Origin: a bacterium
GTDB taxonomy: Bacteria; Myxococcota_A; Bradymonadia; UBA7976; UBA1532
NCBI GenBank assembly: GCA_030426085.1
Contig: JAUHYW010000001.1
Location: forward strand, 223,479-287,478
Direction of reading: 5' to 3'
Length of the DNA stretch: 64,000 nucleotides
The stretch's first letter is position 1, and each line of letters starts with the position of its first letter. The translations under genes and the position numbers were made by a program. Positions 52,307 to 61,647 of the stretch are shown here, one piece after another. Under the pieces are notes generated by a model, which saw nothing but the letters and a program-made list of their open reading frames with translations, was not told the DNA's origin and ran no database searches.

Positions 52307-53206
52307 TCAGGGGGTGACTGTATCGCCGGGTGAGGCGGCGGACAAGCGCCCGCGCGCCGACCGCGGGTCGCCGTCGGCCGGTTCGAGGGGGTCGGCCGGC
52401 CCGGGTGCGGAGTGCACGACCCGCTGGGGGAGCGGGATGGTGATGCCCTTCTCGGCGAAGGTGCGCCGGATCTCGATGTACATCGCGGTCTTGACCGTCA
52501 GGAAGTTCTCCCGGGCGGCCCACACCGAGAACTGGAGGTCGACGGACGACTGGCCGAACGCGAGCACCTGGAACAGCGGCCGGGGCTCGTCGAGGCACAG
52601 CGGGTGGTTGTCGGCGGTCTCGAAGAGCACGTCGCGCACGCGCTCGAGGTCGCTGTCGTAGGCCACGCCCACCGGGATGTCGACCCGCCGGATGGGGAAC
52701 GCCGAGAGGTTGCGGATCTCGCTCTTGAGCAGGGTCTCGTTGGGGATGCGCACCAGCAGGTTGTCGAAGGTGCGCAGCTTGACGCTGAGCAGGTCGATGG
52801 CGATGACCTCGCCGGTGGTGGTGCCGACGGTGACGATGTCGGCGACGGTGAACGGGCGCTCGGCGAGCAGGAAGAGGCCGCTGATGAGGTTGCTGGCCGA
52901 GGTCTGCGAGGCGAAGCCGATGGCGACGGTGAGGATGCCGGCGGCCCCGAGCAGCACCCCGAGGTCGAATCCGAGCTCGCGCAGGACGGTGGCGAGCACC
53001 AGGAAGAGCAGGCCGTACCACACGACCCGCCGGGCGAGGATGCCCTGCGAGGGGCCGAAGCGGCGCACGGCGAGCCGGCCGACGCCGAGGCCGGCGAGGC
53101 GGGCGAGCACCACGCCGACGACGAGCAGGACGAGCGCCCGCAGCCACAGCCGGAGCTGCGCGGGGGTGGCCCAGTCGCCGAGGGTCCGGGAGAGGTCTTC
53201 GATCAT
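52307..53206 (-). CDS. MscS-family mechanosensitive channel
   Basis: A 299-residue inner-membrane protein with three transmembrane helices. The pore helix region reads LLGAAGILTVAIGFASQTSA then SNLISGLFLLAERPF, as in MscS. The cytosolic beta domain follows (VTVGTTTGEVIAIDLLSVKL then VRIPNETLL), and a disordered C-terminus. It releases solutes on osmotic downshift. The start lies 4 bp after the stop of the DUF432-like gene, so the two form an operon. Confidence 0.95.
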   Translation of the reverse strand: MIEDLSRTLGDWATPAQLRLWLRALVLLVVGVVLARLAGLGVGRLAVRRFGPSQGILARRVVWYGLLFLVLATVLRELGFDLGVLLGAAGILTVAIGFASQTSASNLISGLFLLAERPFTVADIVTVGTTTGEVIAIDLLSVKLRTFDNLLVRIPNETLLKSEIRNLSAFPIRRVDIPVGVAYDSDLERVRDVLFETADNHPLCLDEPRPLFQVLAFGQSSVDLQFSVWAARENFLTVKTAMYIEIRRTFAEKGITIPLPQRVVHSAPGPADPLEPADGDPRSARGRLSAASPGDTVTP

Positions 53207-53210
53207 CGGT

Positions 53211-54110
53211 TCACCCCAGCATGGCGCTCAGCGCCCGGCTGAGCACGTTGCCCCGCATCTCGACCCGGGCCTCGGCGAGCTTGCGGGGCCGGTCGCCGGC
53301 TTCGGCGGGCGCCTCGCGGTGGATGCGCAGCCGGCCGTCGAGCGTCTTGTGCTGCCCCGGCTCGAGGCGCTCGAAGGTGATGGGGTCGGTCCAGGTGAGG
53401 CCGTCCCGCCCCAAAAAGAGGCGCAGGAAGGGCACCGGGATGTTGATGCGCTCGATGAGCACCGGCTCCCGGGCGCGGTTGTGCAGGGTGATGCGGGTGA
53501 TGGCCCGGACCGGGTGCTTCTGCAGCTCGCGCACGGCGATGCGGGCCCGGGTGCGCATCGCGTAGCACAGCTCGCCCTCCCGGGTGCTGGGGCCGAACCA
53601 GGTGTCGCTGGGGCGCAGGCTGGGGATCTCGGTCAGCGCCCGGTGGGTGTCGGCGGTCTGGATGCCGATCCACAGGGGGGTGCTGACGAAGAGGCTGATC
53701 TCGTCGCCGCCGATGAGCGAGATGGGGACCTCGGGGCGGGCGACCATCGGGCGGTCGGCCAGCCGGGGCTCGAGGTCGAGCGCGCCCTCTTCGTGGGTCT
53801 GGGCGAAGCGCTCGACGAGCCAGTCGCGGTGGTCGTCGGCCGGGTGTTCGTCGGGGCCGACGAGGTCCCGGGTGAGGCGGTCGACGGTGGGGTCGAGGTC
53901 GTGGTGGCTGTAGAGGCGCCACTCTCTGAGCAGGTTGCGGGCGTAGAGGGTCAGCGTGCCGAGCTGCAGGCGGGCGCAGCCGCCTTCGGGCACGTCGACC
54001 CGGCCCCACCACGGGCGCCAGCCGCCTTCGGGGGCGTCGAGCGGCGGGGCGTCGGCCGGCCGGGCGGCGGGCGGCGCCGAGACGGTGGGGTCGAGGGTGC
54101 GGGCGGCCAT
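53211..54110 (-). CDS. DUF432-like protein, partner of MscS
   Basis: A 299-residue soluble protein; CGGAG ten bases before the ATG at 54110. Beta-strands dominate: VDVPEGGCARLQLGTLTLYA, then LLREWRLYSHHDLD, SLIGGDEISLFVSTPLWIGI and REPVLIERINIPVPFLRLF. I recall DUF432 proteins with a similar EW motif beside mscS genes in archaea and bacteria; the match is tentative. Close coupling (4 bp) to the channel gene supports a joint role. Confidence 0.75.
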   Translation of the reverse strand: MAARTLDPTVSAPPAARPADAPPLDAPEGGWRPWWGRVDVPEGGCARLQLGTLTLYARNLLREWRLYSHHDLDPTVDRLTRDLVGPDEHPADDHRDWLVERFAQTHEEGALDLEPRLADRPMVARPEVPISLIGGDEISLFVSTPLWIGIQTADTHRALTEIPSLRPSDTWFGPSTREGELCYAMRTRARIAVRELQKHPVRAITRITLHNRAREPVLIERINIPVPFLRLFLGRDGLTWTDPITFERLEPGQHKTLDGRLRIHREAPAEAGDRPRKLAEARVEMRGNVLSRALSAMLG

Positions 54111-54172
54111 GGGCGCGTGGGCTCCGGGGGTTCGTTCGCGGGCGGCGGCTGGGCGTCGACCGTCGCGCAGGG

Positions 54173-54178
54173 TAGCGT
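54173..54178 (+). promoter_or_regulatory. -10-like box just before the 54186 start (leaderless candidate)
   Basis: TAGCGT ends seven bases before the ATG. A weak match, with no clear -35 and no Shine-Dalgarno. Confidence 0.22.
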
Positions 54179-54185
54179 GTTGCCG

Positions 54186-54800
54186 ATGCGGATTCATCGT
54201 TCACGGTCGCGGGGGGTGGCGGCGCGGTCCAGGTCGCGGCTGGCGGGGCTGCGGCTGGCGGGGCTGCGGCTGGCGGGGCTGCTGCTGGCGGGGCTGTGCG
54301 GCGGGCTCGGTTGCACGCCCCGGGAGGCGCCGCCCCCTGCGCCCGCGCCGATCCCGATGGCGCCGCCGACCCCGGCGCCGCCCCCGCCGGTGCGGCTGGA
54401 CGTGCCCGCCGCCGGGCGCTCGGTCGTCGCCCCGCCCGGCAGCCGGGTGGAGCGGGGCACGCTGCCGGGCGCCGATCGGATCGTGCTGCCCGGGGGCGCG
54501 ACGCTCGTCGTGCGGCGGCGCCACGGCCTCGACGGTGAGTTGGCTGCGCACGCCGCGGCGGTCGGGGCCGATCGCATCCGCCGCTTCGTGCGGGAGGTCC
54601 GCCGGGCGGGGTCCGCGGGGGATTTCCTCTACGTGCACGCGCTGGATCAGCTCGGGGAGCGCCGGGTCGCGGTGCGCCGCATGTGGCCGGCGGGCCTGGG
54701 TCATCGGCTGTGCGTGGGCGACGCCCCCGATCGGGCGACCGCCGACCGGATGATCGACCTCTGCCTGGGCCTCGCGCCCCTGCCCGGTACCGTTCGGTAG
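54186..54800 (+). CDS. Lipoprotein whose signal helix is built from 15-bp repeats
   Basis: A 204-residue protein. Four tandem 15-bp units (54240-54299) encode LAGLR, LAGLR, LAGLL and LAGLC, which together make the hydrophobic core of the signal; the lipobox GLGC follows. A Pro/Ala stalk comes next, then a beta domain (RSVVAPPGSRVERGTLPGAD onward) and a helix, with two Cys near the C-terminus. Function unknown. It lies divergently from the DUF432-like gene (75 bp). Confidence 0.78.
   Translation: MRIHRSRSRGVAARSRSRLAGLRLAGLRLAGLLLAGLCGGLGCTPREAPPPAPAPIPMAPPTPAPPPPVRLDVPAAGRSVVAPPGSRVERGTLPGADRIVLPGGATLVVRRRHGLDGELAAHAAAVGADRIRRFVREVRRAGSAGDFLYVHALDQLGERRVAVRRMWPAGLGHRLCVGDAPDRATADRMIDLCLGLAPLPGTVR
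54240..54299 (+). repeat. Four 15-bp units in a lipoprotein signal peptide
   Basis: CTGGCGGGGCTGCGG at 54240 and 54255, then two variants at 54270 and 54285. Expansion or loss of one unit would change the signal helix by five residues. Confidence 0.92.
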
Positions 54801-54900
54801 ACCGCTGCCATAGTCCGTTTCAGACCGACCGGATCCGGGTTGCGTCGGACGGTGCGGTGGTTCAAGGTCGAGCCGAAGGATCCTTGGGGGGACCCGCCAG

Positions 54901-57801
54901 ATGTCGACCGCCGTGAACCTGAAGGCCCTGATCGGGCGCCTGGACAAGACCTGCAAGTCGAACCTCGAAGACGCGGCCCGGTTGTGTGTCAACCGCAAGC
55001 ACTACGAGGTGACCGTCGAGCACTATCTGCACACGCTCGCCGACGACCCGTCCAGTGACTTCCGCCCGATCTTCAACCACTTCGAGCGTGATCTGAGCCG
55101 CTTCATGCGGGCGCTGGATCAGAGCCTCGAGGAGCTGCCGGGGGGCAATACCCGGCGGCCGACCTTCAGCCCGGCGCTGACCCGCTGGCTGGAGCGGGCG
55201 TGGACGGTGGCGTCGATCAACCTGGGGCTGACCGAGGTCCGCTCGGGGGTGCTGCTGCTGGCCCTGCGGGAGAAGCCGGGGGCCTTCGGCGAGGGGCAGT
55301 GGCTCGATCTGCTGGAGTCGATCCCCGAGCATCAGCTCCAGATCCAGCTCCTCGACATCGTGGCGGCGTCGGCGTCGAAGACCCGGGACAAGCTGGCCAA
55401 GGAGGCTCAGGCGGCGGCCGCGGGCGCGGGGCTGTCTCCGGCTCAGGCTCAGGCGCTGGCCGGCAAGCAGCCGCCGAGCGACGGGTCGGCGCTGGGCCGC
55501 TACGCGATGAACTTCACCGAGCGGGCCCGGGTGGATGGCATCGATCCGGTCTTCGGCCGCGATCGCGAGATCCGGCAGATGGTCGACATCCTCGCCCGCC
55601 GCCGGAAGAACAACCCGATCATCGTGGGCGAGGCGGGGGTCGGCAAGACGGCGCTGGTCGAGGGGCTGGCGGTGCGCATCGTCGCCGGCGACGTGCCCGA
55701 TGTGCTGATCAACACCGAGATCATCGGCCTCGACATGGGGCTCTTGCAGGCCGGCGCGGGGGTCAAGGGCGAGTTCGAGAACCGGCTGCGGCAGGTCATC
55801 GACGAGGTCAAGGCGTCGCCGGTGCCGATCATCCTGTTCATCGACGAGGCCCACACCCTCATCGGGGCCGGCAACCGCGCCGGGGGGTCGGACGCGGCGA
55901 ACCTGCTCAAGCCGGCCCTGGCCCGGGGCGAGCTGCGCACGATCGCGGCGACGACGTGGTCCGAGTACAAGAAGTATTTCGAGAAGGACGCCGCGCTGAG
56001 TCGCCGCTTCCAGCTCGTCAAGGTCGACGAGCCGGACGTTGCGGCGACGACGACGATGCTGCGCGGGCTGCGCACCCGCTACGAGAAGGCGCACAACGTC
56101 ATCATCCGCGACGACGCGCTGGTGGCGGCGGCCGAGCTGGGCACCCGCTACATCTCGGGGCGGCAGCAGCCGGACAAGGGCATCGATCTGGTCGATACGG
56201 CGGCGGCCCGGGTGCGGGTGGCCCTGACGGCGAAGCCGGCCGATCTGGAGGACGCCGAGCGCCTGGCCCAGACGCTGGAGCGGGAGCGGGAGGTCTTGCA
56301 GCGGGACGCCGAGGCGTGCGGCATGGACGTCGAAGAGCGCCTGGGTGAGCTGGATCTGGAGCTGGCGGCGACGGCGACCGAGATCGAGGCGCTGACGGCG
56401 ACCTGGGAGCGGGAGAAGGAGATGGCCGACGCCATCGTCGCCCTGCGCCGGGAGCTGCGCGACAGCGAAGAGTGGCACGCCGAGCAGGCCGAGAAGGCGG
56501 CCGAGGCCGAGCGGCAGAAGGCGCTGGGCAACGCGCCCGATGAGGCGGCCGAGGGTGGGGGCGAGGCAGGCGAAGGCGGCGAGGACGGCGAGGCGGCCGA
56601 GGAGGAGGAGCCGCCGCGGGCGCCGGCGGCCATCCGGGCCGAGCTGCACATCGCCCTGCACAAGCTGCGCGAGCTGCAAGGCAAGGAGCCGCTGCTGCAC
56701 GTCGAGGTGACCCCGGAGGTCATCGCCCGGGTGGTCAGCGACTGGACCGGCATCCCCCTCGGCCGCATGGTGCGCGATCAGGCGGCGGCGCTGCTGCACC
56801 TCGAGGATGAGCTGGGTAAGCGCATCAAGGGGCAGGATCACGCGCTCGAGGCCATCGGCACCCGGGTGCGGGCGGCCAAGGCGGGGCTGAAGAACCCCAA
56901 CACGCCGATGGGGGTGTTCCTCTTCGTCGGGCCGAGCGGCGTGGGCAAGACCGAGACCGCGCTGGGGGTGGCTGATCTGCTGTTCGGGGGGGAGCGCTTC
57001 CTGACGACGATCAACATGTCGGAGTTCCAGGAGAAGCACACCGTCAGCCGGCTCATCGGCTCGCCGCCGGGCTATGTGGGCTACGGCGAGGGCGGGGTGC
57101 TGACCGAGGCGGTGCGCCAGCGGCCGTACAGCGTGGTGCTGCTCGACGAGGTCGAGAAGGCCCACCCCGAGGTGCTCAACCTGTTCTATCAGGTGTTCGA
57201 CAAGGGCATGCTGGCGGACGGCGAGGGGCGGGTCATCGACTTCAAGGACACGATCCTCTTCCTGACGAGCAACCTCGGCTCGGATCTCATCATGAAGATG
57301 TGCGAGGACGAGGACTACTGGCCGAGCGACGAGGCGGTCACCAAGAAGATCCGCCCGACGCTGTCGGAGTGGTTCAAGCCGGCGCTGCTCGCCCGGATGA
57401 CCATCGTGCCGTTCTTCCCCATCCGGGCGTCGGTGATGGAGCAGATCGTGCGGCTGAAGCTGGGTCACCTCGAGGCCCGGCTGATGGAGAGCCACAAGAT
57501 GTCGCTGTCGGTCGATCCGGCGGTGGTGCAGGCGATCTCGGATCGGTGCACCGAGGTCGAGACCGGGGCCCGCAACATCGATCACATCATCAACGCCACG
57601 CTGCTGCCCCAGGTGTCGACCCGCATCCTCGAGCAGATGGCCGAGGGCGATCTGCCGCATACCCTGCACGTCGGGCTCGATGAGCGGGGGCGCTTCGACT
57701 ACACCTTCGGCGATCGGGACGTGGTCGAGATCGCGCCCGACGGGCGGGAGGGGGCGCTGGACGACGCCCCCGAGGATCCGGACGGGCCGGCCGACGCCTG
57801 A
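54901..57801 (+). CDS. ClpV/TssH-type AAA+ ATPase (orphan)
   Basis: A 966-residue double-AAA+ unfoldase. The N-domain (KALIGRLDKTCKSNLEDAA, HYEVTVEHYLHTL) and ALGRYAMNFTERARVDGIDP are characteristic of ClpV, the ATPase that recycles contracted type VI secretion sheaths. Walker A sites: GEAGVGKT (about 243-250) and GPSGVGKT (about 678-685). LLQAGAGVKGEFENRL and IAATTWSEYKKYFEKDAALS fit ClpV rather than ClpB. The middle coiled region has an added Ala/Glu/Gly acidic insert (about 540-580). No other T6SS gene is in the window, so it may serve a system elsewhere or another contractile apparatus. Confidence 0.92.
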   Translation: MSTAVNLKALIGRLDKTCKSNLEDAARLCVNRKHYEVTVEHYLHTLADDPSSDFRPIFNHFERDLSRFMRALDQSLEELPGGNTRRPTFSPALTRWLERAWTVASINLGLTEVRSGVLLLALREKPGAFGEGQWLDLLESIPEHQLQIQLLDIVAASASKTRDKLAKEAQAAAAGAGLSPAQAQALAGKQPPSDGSALGRYAMNFTERARVDGIDPVFGRDREIRQMVDILARRRKNNPIIVGEAGVGKTALVEGLAVRIVAGDVPDVLINTEIIGLDMGLLQAGAGVKGEFENRLRQVIDEVKASPVPIILFIDEAHTLIGAGNRAGGSDAANLLKPALARGELRTIAATTWSEYKKYFEKDAALSRRFQLVKVDEPDVAATTTMLRGLRTRYEKAHNVIIRDDALVAAAELGTRYISGRQQPDKGIDLVDTAAARVRVALTAKPADLEDAERLAQTLEREREVLQRDAEACGMDVEERLGELDLELAATATEIEALTATWEREKEMADAIVALRRELRDSEEWHAEQAEKAAEAERQKALGNAPDEAAEGGGEAGEGGEDGEAAEEEEPPRAPAAIRAELHIALHKLRELQGKEPLLHVEVTPEVIARVVSDWTGIPLGRMVRDQAAALLHLEDELGKRIKGQDHALEAIGTRVRAAKAGLKNPNTPMGVFLFVGPSGVGKTETALGVADLLFGGERFLTTINMSEFQEKHTVSRLIGSPPGYVGYGEGGVLTEAVRQRPYSVVLLDEVEKAHPEVLNLFYQVFDKGMLADGEGRVIDFKDTILFLTSNLGSDLIMKMCEDEDYWPSDEAVTKKIRPTLSEWFKPALLARMTIVPFFPIRASVMEQIVRLKLGHLEARLMESHKMSLSVDPAVVQAISDRCTEVETGARNIDHIINATLLPQVSTRILEQMAEGDLPHTLHVGLDERGRFDYTFGDRDVVEIAPDGREGALDDAPEDPDGPADA

Positions 57802-58032
57802 TCCCGGTCCGTGCGCCGCGGGCTCCGGGTGCGCCGCGGCGTCGCGCCGGATTCCAACAACGTCGGTATTTTCCTTCACCATCAGATTTCAGCCGGGCTC
57901 GTGGATCCCGGATCGGCGGCCGGATCGAGCGCGCCGGGCCTATCCGTACCACCCCTCACGATCCGGTAGATTCCGGATGCCGGCCCTGCTAGTCTCGTGA
58001 GGTTCACGGCGTTGAGAGCCGTTGAGAGCCGC
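57802..58032. other. 231-bp intergenic stretch
   Basis: It contains a short duplication of TGCGCCGCGG (about 57822 and 57831-57841) and a less GC-rich core (57855-57895). GTTGAGAGCC appears twice in tandem (58012-58031) just before the next ATG and supplies a weak GAGAG ribosome-binding site. No gene seen. Confidence 0.4.
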
Positions 58033-60225
58033 ATGTCCGAGCAACCGATAAACCCCCTGATGACCACCGGAAACGACCCGCGGGCCGGCCGCGGGGTCTC
58101 GACCGGCGCGGTGGGGCTGTCGGCCTTCCTGCTGCTGGGCCTCGCCGTCTTCGCCCGCAGCCACTTCGGCGACACCGCGCCGGGGCAGGTCATGTTCCTG
58201 GTGGGCGGCATCGCCAGCATGCTGCAAGGCGGGGGGCTGCTGTTCAGCCTGCTCGAGCACCTCGCCGGCCGCTCGATCCGCCGCGGTGAGCACCTCGCCC
58301 ATTGGATGCTGCCCCCCGGGGTGCGCCTCGACGGCGGCGAGGACGGGGACGGCGAGCGCAAGGCCGAGCTGCCGGTGGCCGGGGCGGTGGTCTTCGTGGT
58401 GCCCTTCGTGCTGCTGTTCAGCCTGTCGGCGGTGCCGGCGGGCGTGGCGTGGCAGGTGCTGTCGGTGGTGGTGCTGCTGCTGCCGGCGGTGGCCCTGCCC
58501 CTGCTGCTCGACCGCATCGCCCAGCGCATTCGAGGGACGGCCATCACCCGCCCCGAGCGGGCGGAGGTGCTGATCACGTTCTCGGGGGTGCTCATCGGGG
58601 GCGAGTGGCACCGCTGGGGCGACCCCAACGCGCTGGCGACGGGCAGCTTCGATCCCCGCCGGCTGCGGCTGTCGGTGAGCTATCGCCCGCCGAGCGAGCC
58701 CCGCTCGGTGCGCACGGTCAATATCCCGGTGCCGCCCGGTCTCGAGGCCGAGGCCCGCCGGGTGCTGGCGGCGCTGGGGCTGTCGAGCCGGGCCCCGGCG
58801 GCGGCGGCCATCCGCTCGTGCCTGCGCCCGGGCCCCGACGAGCTGCACCCCCACAGCATCAAGCCCCGCCATCGGCGCTCGGTCTTGCAGCGGCGGCGTG
58901 ATCCGGTGCTGCTGGGGCTGTCGGGCAGCGCGGCGCTGGTGGTGCTGGGGCTCATCGCCTTCGAGCCGATCACCCGGTGGACGCTCATCGGGCTGGCGGT
59001 GGCGTCGCTGGTGCTCTCGGTGGGCGGGCTGCTGCGGCTGTGGGAGCGGGTCCGCACCTCGGCCTGGCAGCGGCTGGCCCGCTCGATCGATCCGGCGCGG
59101 GCGGCGGTGTCGGTGATCCCGATGACCGACGGCGAGGCGGTCGGGGTCCGCATCGCGCCGGTCCGGCCGGTGGGTCCGATCGGAGAGGATGTGCGGGCGG
59201 CGACCCGGCTGCTCGACGGCGGCGATCGCACGGGTGATCCGGCGTTCGACGCGGTGGCCGGGGTGGTCGGTCCCCGCCTGCACCGGGTGGCGGTCTTCGA
59301 CGCCGACTTCCGGGCCGCTTTCGTCGAGGTCGCCCGGCATCACGATCTCTCGGTGGGCGGCGGTGAGCTGCGCTTGATCCCCGGGGGCTGGCGCGAGTGG
59401 TGGCCGCCGTCACGGCGGGCGCTGCTGGACGCGATCATCGCCTTGTCGGATCGGCTGGTGGTCGATGAGGACGAGGTGCTGCCCCGGGTGATCGCGGCCG
59501 CCGAGGATGATGCGTGCCCGGCCGCGGCTATCGATGCGCTGGTCGCGCTGGAGGAGATCGATCCCGATCGGGCGGCCGAGATCGCCGCGCGATTGGAGGC
59601 CCATGAGGATCCCCGGGTGCGGCTGATGGTGGCCGAGCTGCGCGGGCGGGACGGGTTGAGCGCCATCGAGCCGCTGCTGGAGCACCACGACGCCGATGTC
59701 CGCCTGCGCGCCGCCCGGGATCTGGTGGCCCTGTTGCCGCCGATGGTCGCCGCAGAGCGGACCGCCGAGTGGGTGAGTGATCCCGATGTGCGGCTGCGTC
59801 ACGAGGCGTTGTGGACCGCGGCAAAGCGCGGGCTGCCGGCGTTCGCGGTGCCCGAGGAGGTCCTGCGGGGGCTGCCGGTGGATATCGCGCTGGATGTCAT
59901 CGGCTGGGTGGCGAAGCTGCCGCCGGAGGATGGTCAGCCGGTGCTGATCGGGCTGTTCAACCACCCGGAGCGGCTGGTGGGGATCTCGGCGCTGCACGCC
60001 ATCGGCGCGATCGGGACGCCGTCGGCGCTGGCGGCGATCCACCGGAGCCGGGTCAATCCGGAGCTGTCGGCGGCGGCGCTGCGGGCGGTGGATTTGATCA
60101 AGGCGCGCTACTCGCGGCGGGTCGGCGGCGGCGGGCTGTCGATGACGAGCGGTGAGTTCGGGGGCCTGGGGCTGCCCGGTCGGGCGAGCGGGGGCGGGCT
60201 GAGCCCGGCGACGGCAGAGGAGTGA
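58033..60225 (+). CDS. Membrane protein with C-terminal HEAT repeats
   Basis: A 730-residue protein. Hydrophobic segments lie at about 26-50, 55-75, 115-150 and two more near 285-330. Between them is a cytosolic beta-type domain ([20 protein letters not shown] then [14 protein letters not shown]). Residues about 470-690 are HEAT/armadillo-like repeats ([50 protein letters not shown]). Such proteins act as scaffolds; no catalytic motif is present. It follows the ClpV-type gene, but with its own 231-bp upstream region. Confidence 0.82.
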   Translation: MSEQPINPLMTTGNDPRAGRGVSTGAVGLSAFLLLGLAVFARSHFGDTAPGQVMFLVGGIASMLQGGGLLFSLLEHLAGRSIRRGEHLAHWMLPPGVRLDGGEDGDGERKAELPVAGAVVFVVPFVLLFSLSAVPAGVAWQVLSVVVLLLPAVALPLLLDRIAQRIRGTAITRPERAEVLITFSGVLIGGEWHRWGDPNALATGSFDPRRLRLSVSYRPPSEPRSVRTVNIPVPPGLEAEARRVLAALGLSSRAPAAAAIRSCLRPGPDELHPHSIKPRHRRSVLQRRRDPVLLGLSGSAALVVLGLIAFEPITRWTLIGLAVASLVLSVGGLLRLWERVRTSAWQRLARSIDPARAAVSVIPMTDGEAVGVRIAPVRPVGPIGEDVRAATRLLDGGDRTGDPAFDAVAGVVGPRLHRVAVFDADFRAAFVEVARHHDLSVGGGELRLIPGGWREWWPPSRRALLDAIIALSDRLVVDEDEVLPRVIAAAEDDACPAAAIDALVALEEIDPDRAAEIAARLEAHEDPRVRLMVAELRGRDGLSAIEPLLEHHDADVRLRAARDLVALLPPMVAAERTAEWVSDPDVRLRHEALWTAAKRGLPAFAVPEEVLRGLPVDIALDVIGWVAKLPPEDGQPVLIGLFNHPERLVGISALHAIGAIGTPSALAAIHRSRVNPELSAAALRAVDLIKARYSRRVGGGGLSMTSGEFGGLGLPGRASGGGLSPATAEE

Positions 60226-60258
60226 GGGCGGCCGGATTTCCTCTTTCTTTCCCATGCG

Positions 60259-60362
60259 CTTGTAGATGACGAGGCTTGGTACTTGAAGGGGTACTTGAAG
60301 CGCCAACCACTTGTAGATGACGAGACTTGGAGTGCCAAGCATTTGTTGATTGCGAGGCTTGG
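60259..60362. repeat. Three-copy 21-base repeat (REP/BIME candidate)
   Basis: The copies begin at 60259, 60310 and 60342. The first two differ by one base; the third is diverged (TTTGTTGATTGCGAGG). GTAG, a tetranucleotide typical of REP elements, occurs in copies one and two. Confidence 0.65.
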
Positions 60363-60433
60363 CGAAGCCGCTTGCGGCGATGCCATGACCCGCTCTCGGT
60401 CCATCCCCCGCCCTCTCGACCCCCCCCGAGACC

Positions 60434-60452
60434 CTCGAGCGTCTCGCTCGAG
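60434..60452. terminator. Perfect palindrome between converging genes
   Basis: CTCGAGCG, TCT, CGCTCGAG: eight-base arms with a three-base loop, with no T-tract on either side. A bidirectional terminator or a REP palindrome. Confidence 0.45.
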
Positions 60453-60559
60453 CCCCCAACCGGCCGCCCCCCTACTCCCGCCACCGGCATCCGAGCGCAC
60501 CTATCCGGTACGCCCACGACGTCACCGACACCCGCATCATCACCGACCACCCGGCCGCG

Positions 60560-61507
60560 CTACCCGCTCGGCGCGGCCGCCAGCGACATCCGCGCCGGCC
60601 GGCACCCCTCCTCGGGGAACCCGCAGCCCGCCATCCCCGCCTGCAGCGCCGCCATCGCTCGCCGGTAGGTCGCCACGAACGCCGCATACGCCGCCTGCCA
60701 TGTGAGCCGCTGCGCCCGACTGCTGGCGTGCACCGCTGGCGCTGGGCTGCGCTTGCTCTTCCCCGGCCGATCATGCGGGGCCACCCGGCTCACCCCCGCC
60801 CGGCCGAGGACCCGCGCCGGCGCCGGAAACCGCGCCTCGGCCACCTCGACGACCTCACGCCAGCGCGCGCGCAAGGCGCTCGCCTCCAGCTCGGCCCACA
60901 TCGGCGGCGGCGTCAGCTCGACCGTCCGCGCCTCGGCCACATCCGCCAGCGAGGGCCGCCGCCCGCGCTGCCCCTTCGGCCGGGCCGCCCACACCTTGCG
61001 CATCCGATAGAGCCGCGTCCGGTCGTACCACACCCCGACCAGCGGCTTGCCCTCGGTCACCGCCTGGATCCAGGGCACGCCCGGCCAATCCGCCGCCCGC
61101 CGCACCAGCCCCGCCCGCGTCACCTGTCCCGCCAGATAGACCAGCCGGGTCCACAACACCGCGTCGTCCAGGATGGGGATGTCGGACGAGCGCCGCTCCC
61201 AATGACAGCCCCGCCAATCGAAGAGCGCGCCCAGCTCTTTCGACAGGTTCGTGCGCACATGGCACACCCACTCGGCCTTGATCTCGGCGCTGCGGAACGC
61301 CGCGATGATGTGGATGTGATTGCAGGTGCCCCCCGCGAAGTACAGCTTCACATCCGAGCCGTGCAGCCGCATCGCCTGGCCGATGACCCCCAGGATGCGG
61401 CGATTGGCCTCGTAGCCCGGGCGCAGAAGAAACCGGCTTTGCATACACCGCCACGTCAACTCCACCGGCTGGAAGCTGTGCGCCACATACCTCAACCGTC
61501 GACTCAT
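60560..61507 (-). CDS. REP-associated tyrosine transposase (RAYT, Y1_Tnp type)
   Basis: A 315-residue protein; GGAGG five bases before the ATG. RLRYVAHSFQPVELTWRCMQ starts a Y1 fold. CNHIHI carries the metal-binding HUH pair (His64, His66), and later Tyr residues (VWYDRTRLYRMRK) offer the nucleophile. No partner IS genes. RAYTs are single-copy domesticated relatives of IS200/IS605 transposases that move REP palindromes, matching the repeats just downstream. Confidence 0.88.
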   Translation of the reverse strand: MSRRLRYVAHSFQPVELTWRCMQSRFLLRPGYEANRRILGVIGQAMRLHGSDVKLYFAGGTCNHIHIIAAFRSAEIKAEWVCHVRTNLSKELGALFDWRGCHWERRSSDIPILDDAVLWTRLVYLAGQVTRAGLVRRAADWPGVPWIQAVTEGKPLVGVWYDRTRLYRMRKVWAARPKGQRGRRPSLADVAEARTVELTPPPMWAELEASALRARWREVVEVAEARFPAPARVLGRAGVSRVAPHDRPGKSKRSPAPAVHASSRAQRLTWQAAYAAFVATYRRAMAALQAGMAGCGFPEEGCRPARMSLAAAPSG

Positions 61508-61634
61508 CTCGACCTCCGATCGCTCGAAGGCTCCATCGATCAGCCGCGGCGATTGTTGCGCACTTTCTGCACCCGCCGCGATCCAGCCTCGGCGCGCGGC
61601 CCGATGACGTGACGGCGGCCCGCGCCGGGGGGTG

Positions 61635-61640
61635 TATACT
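61635..61640 (+). promoter_or_regulatory. Extended -10 box directly upstream of the sulfatase start
   Basis: TGTATACT includes TATACT (five of six to TATAAT) and ends seven bases before the ATG at 61648. There is no Shine-Dalgarno and no -35 at good spacing. Fits a leaderless mRNA. Confidence 0.45.
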
Positions 61641-61647
61641 CCCGCCG

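Larger units (their letters stand above)
60226..60559. other. 334-bp gene-free region with lower-GC repeats and a perfect palindrome
   Basis: The left half (60240-60390) is strikingly less GC-rich. It carries three copies of a 21-base motif of the form CTTGTAGATGACGAG(G/A)CTTGG (from 60259, 60310 and, diverged, 60342), plus TACTTGAAG twice (60280, 60291) and a CTTGG/CCAAG hairpin (about 60326-60339). The right half has a perfect 8-bp-arm palindrome at 60434-60452. It lies between two converging genes, next to a RAYT transposase; REP/BIME-like DNA is likely. Confidence 0.6.

Noticed and set aside
54201..54998. Minus-strand ORF across the repeat lipoprotein and ClpV start
   Set aside because: Antisense frame with His/Arg/Gly low complexity; conflicts with two supported plus-strand genes.
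60108..60500. Minus-strand ORFs through the low-GC repeats
   Set aside because: The translations only reflect the 21-base repeats in rotating frames and lack a ribosome-binding site.
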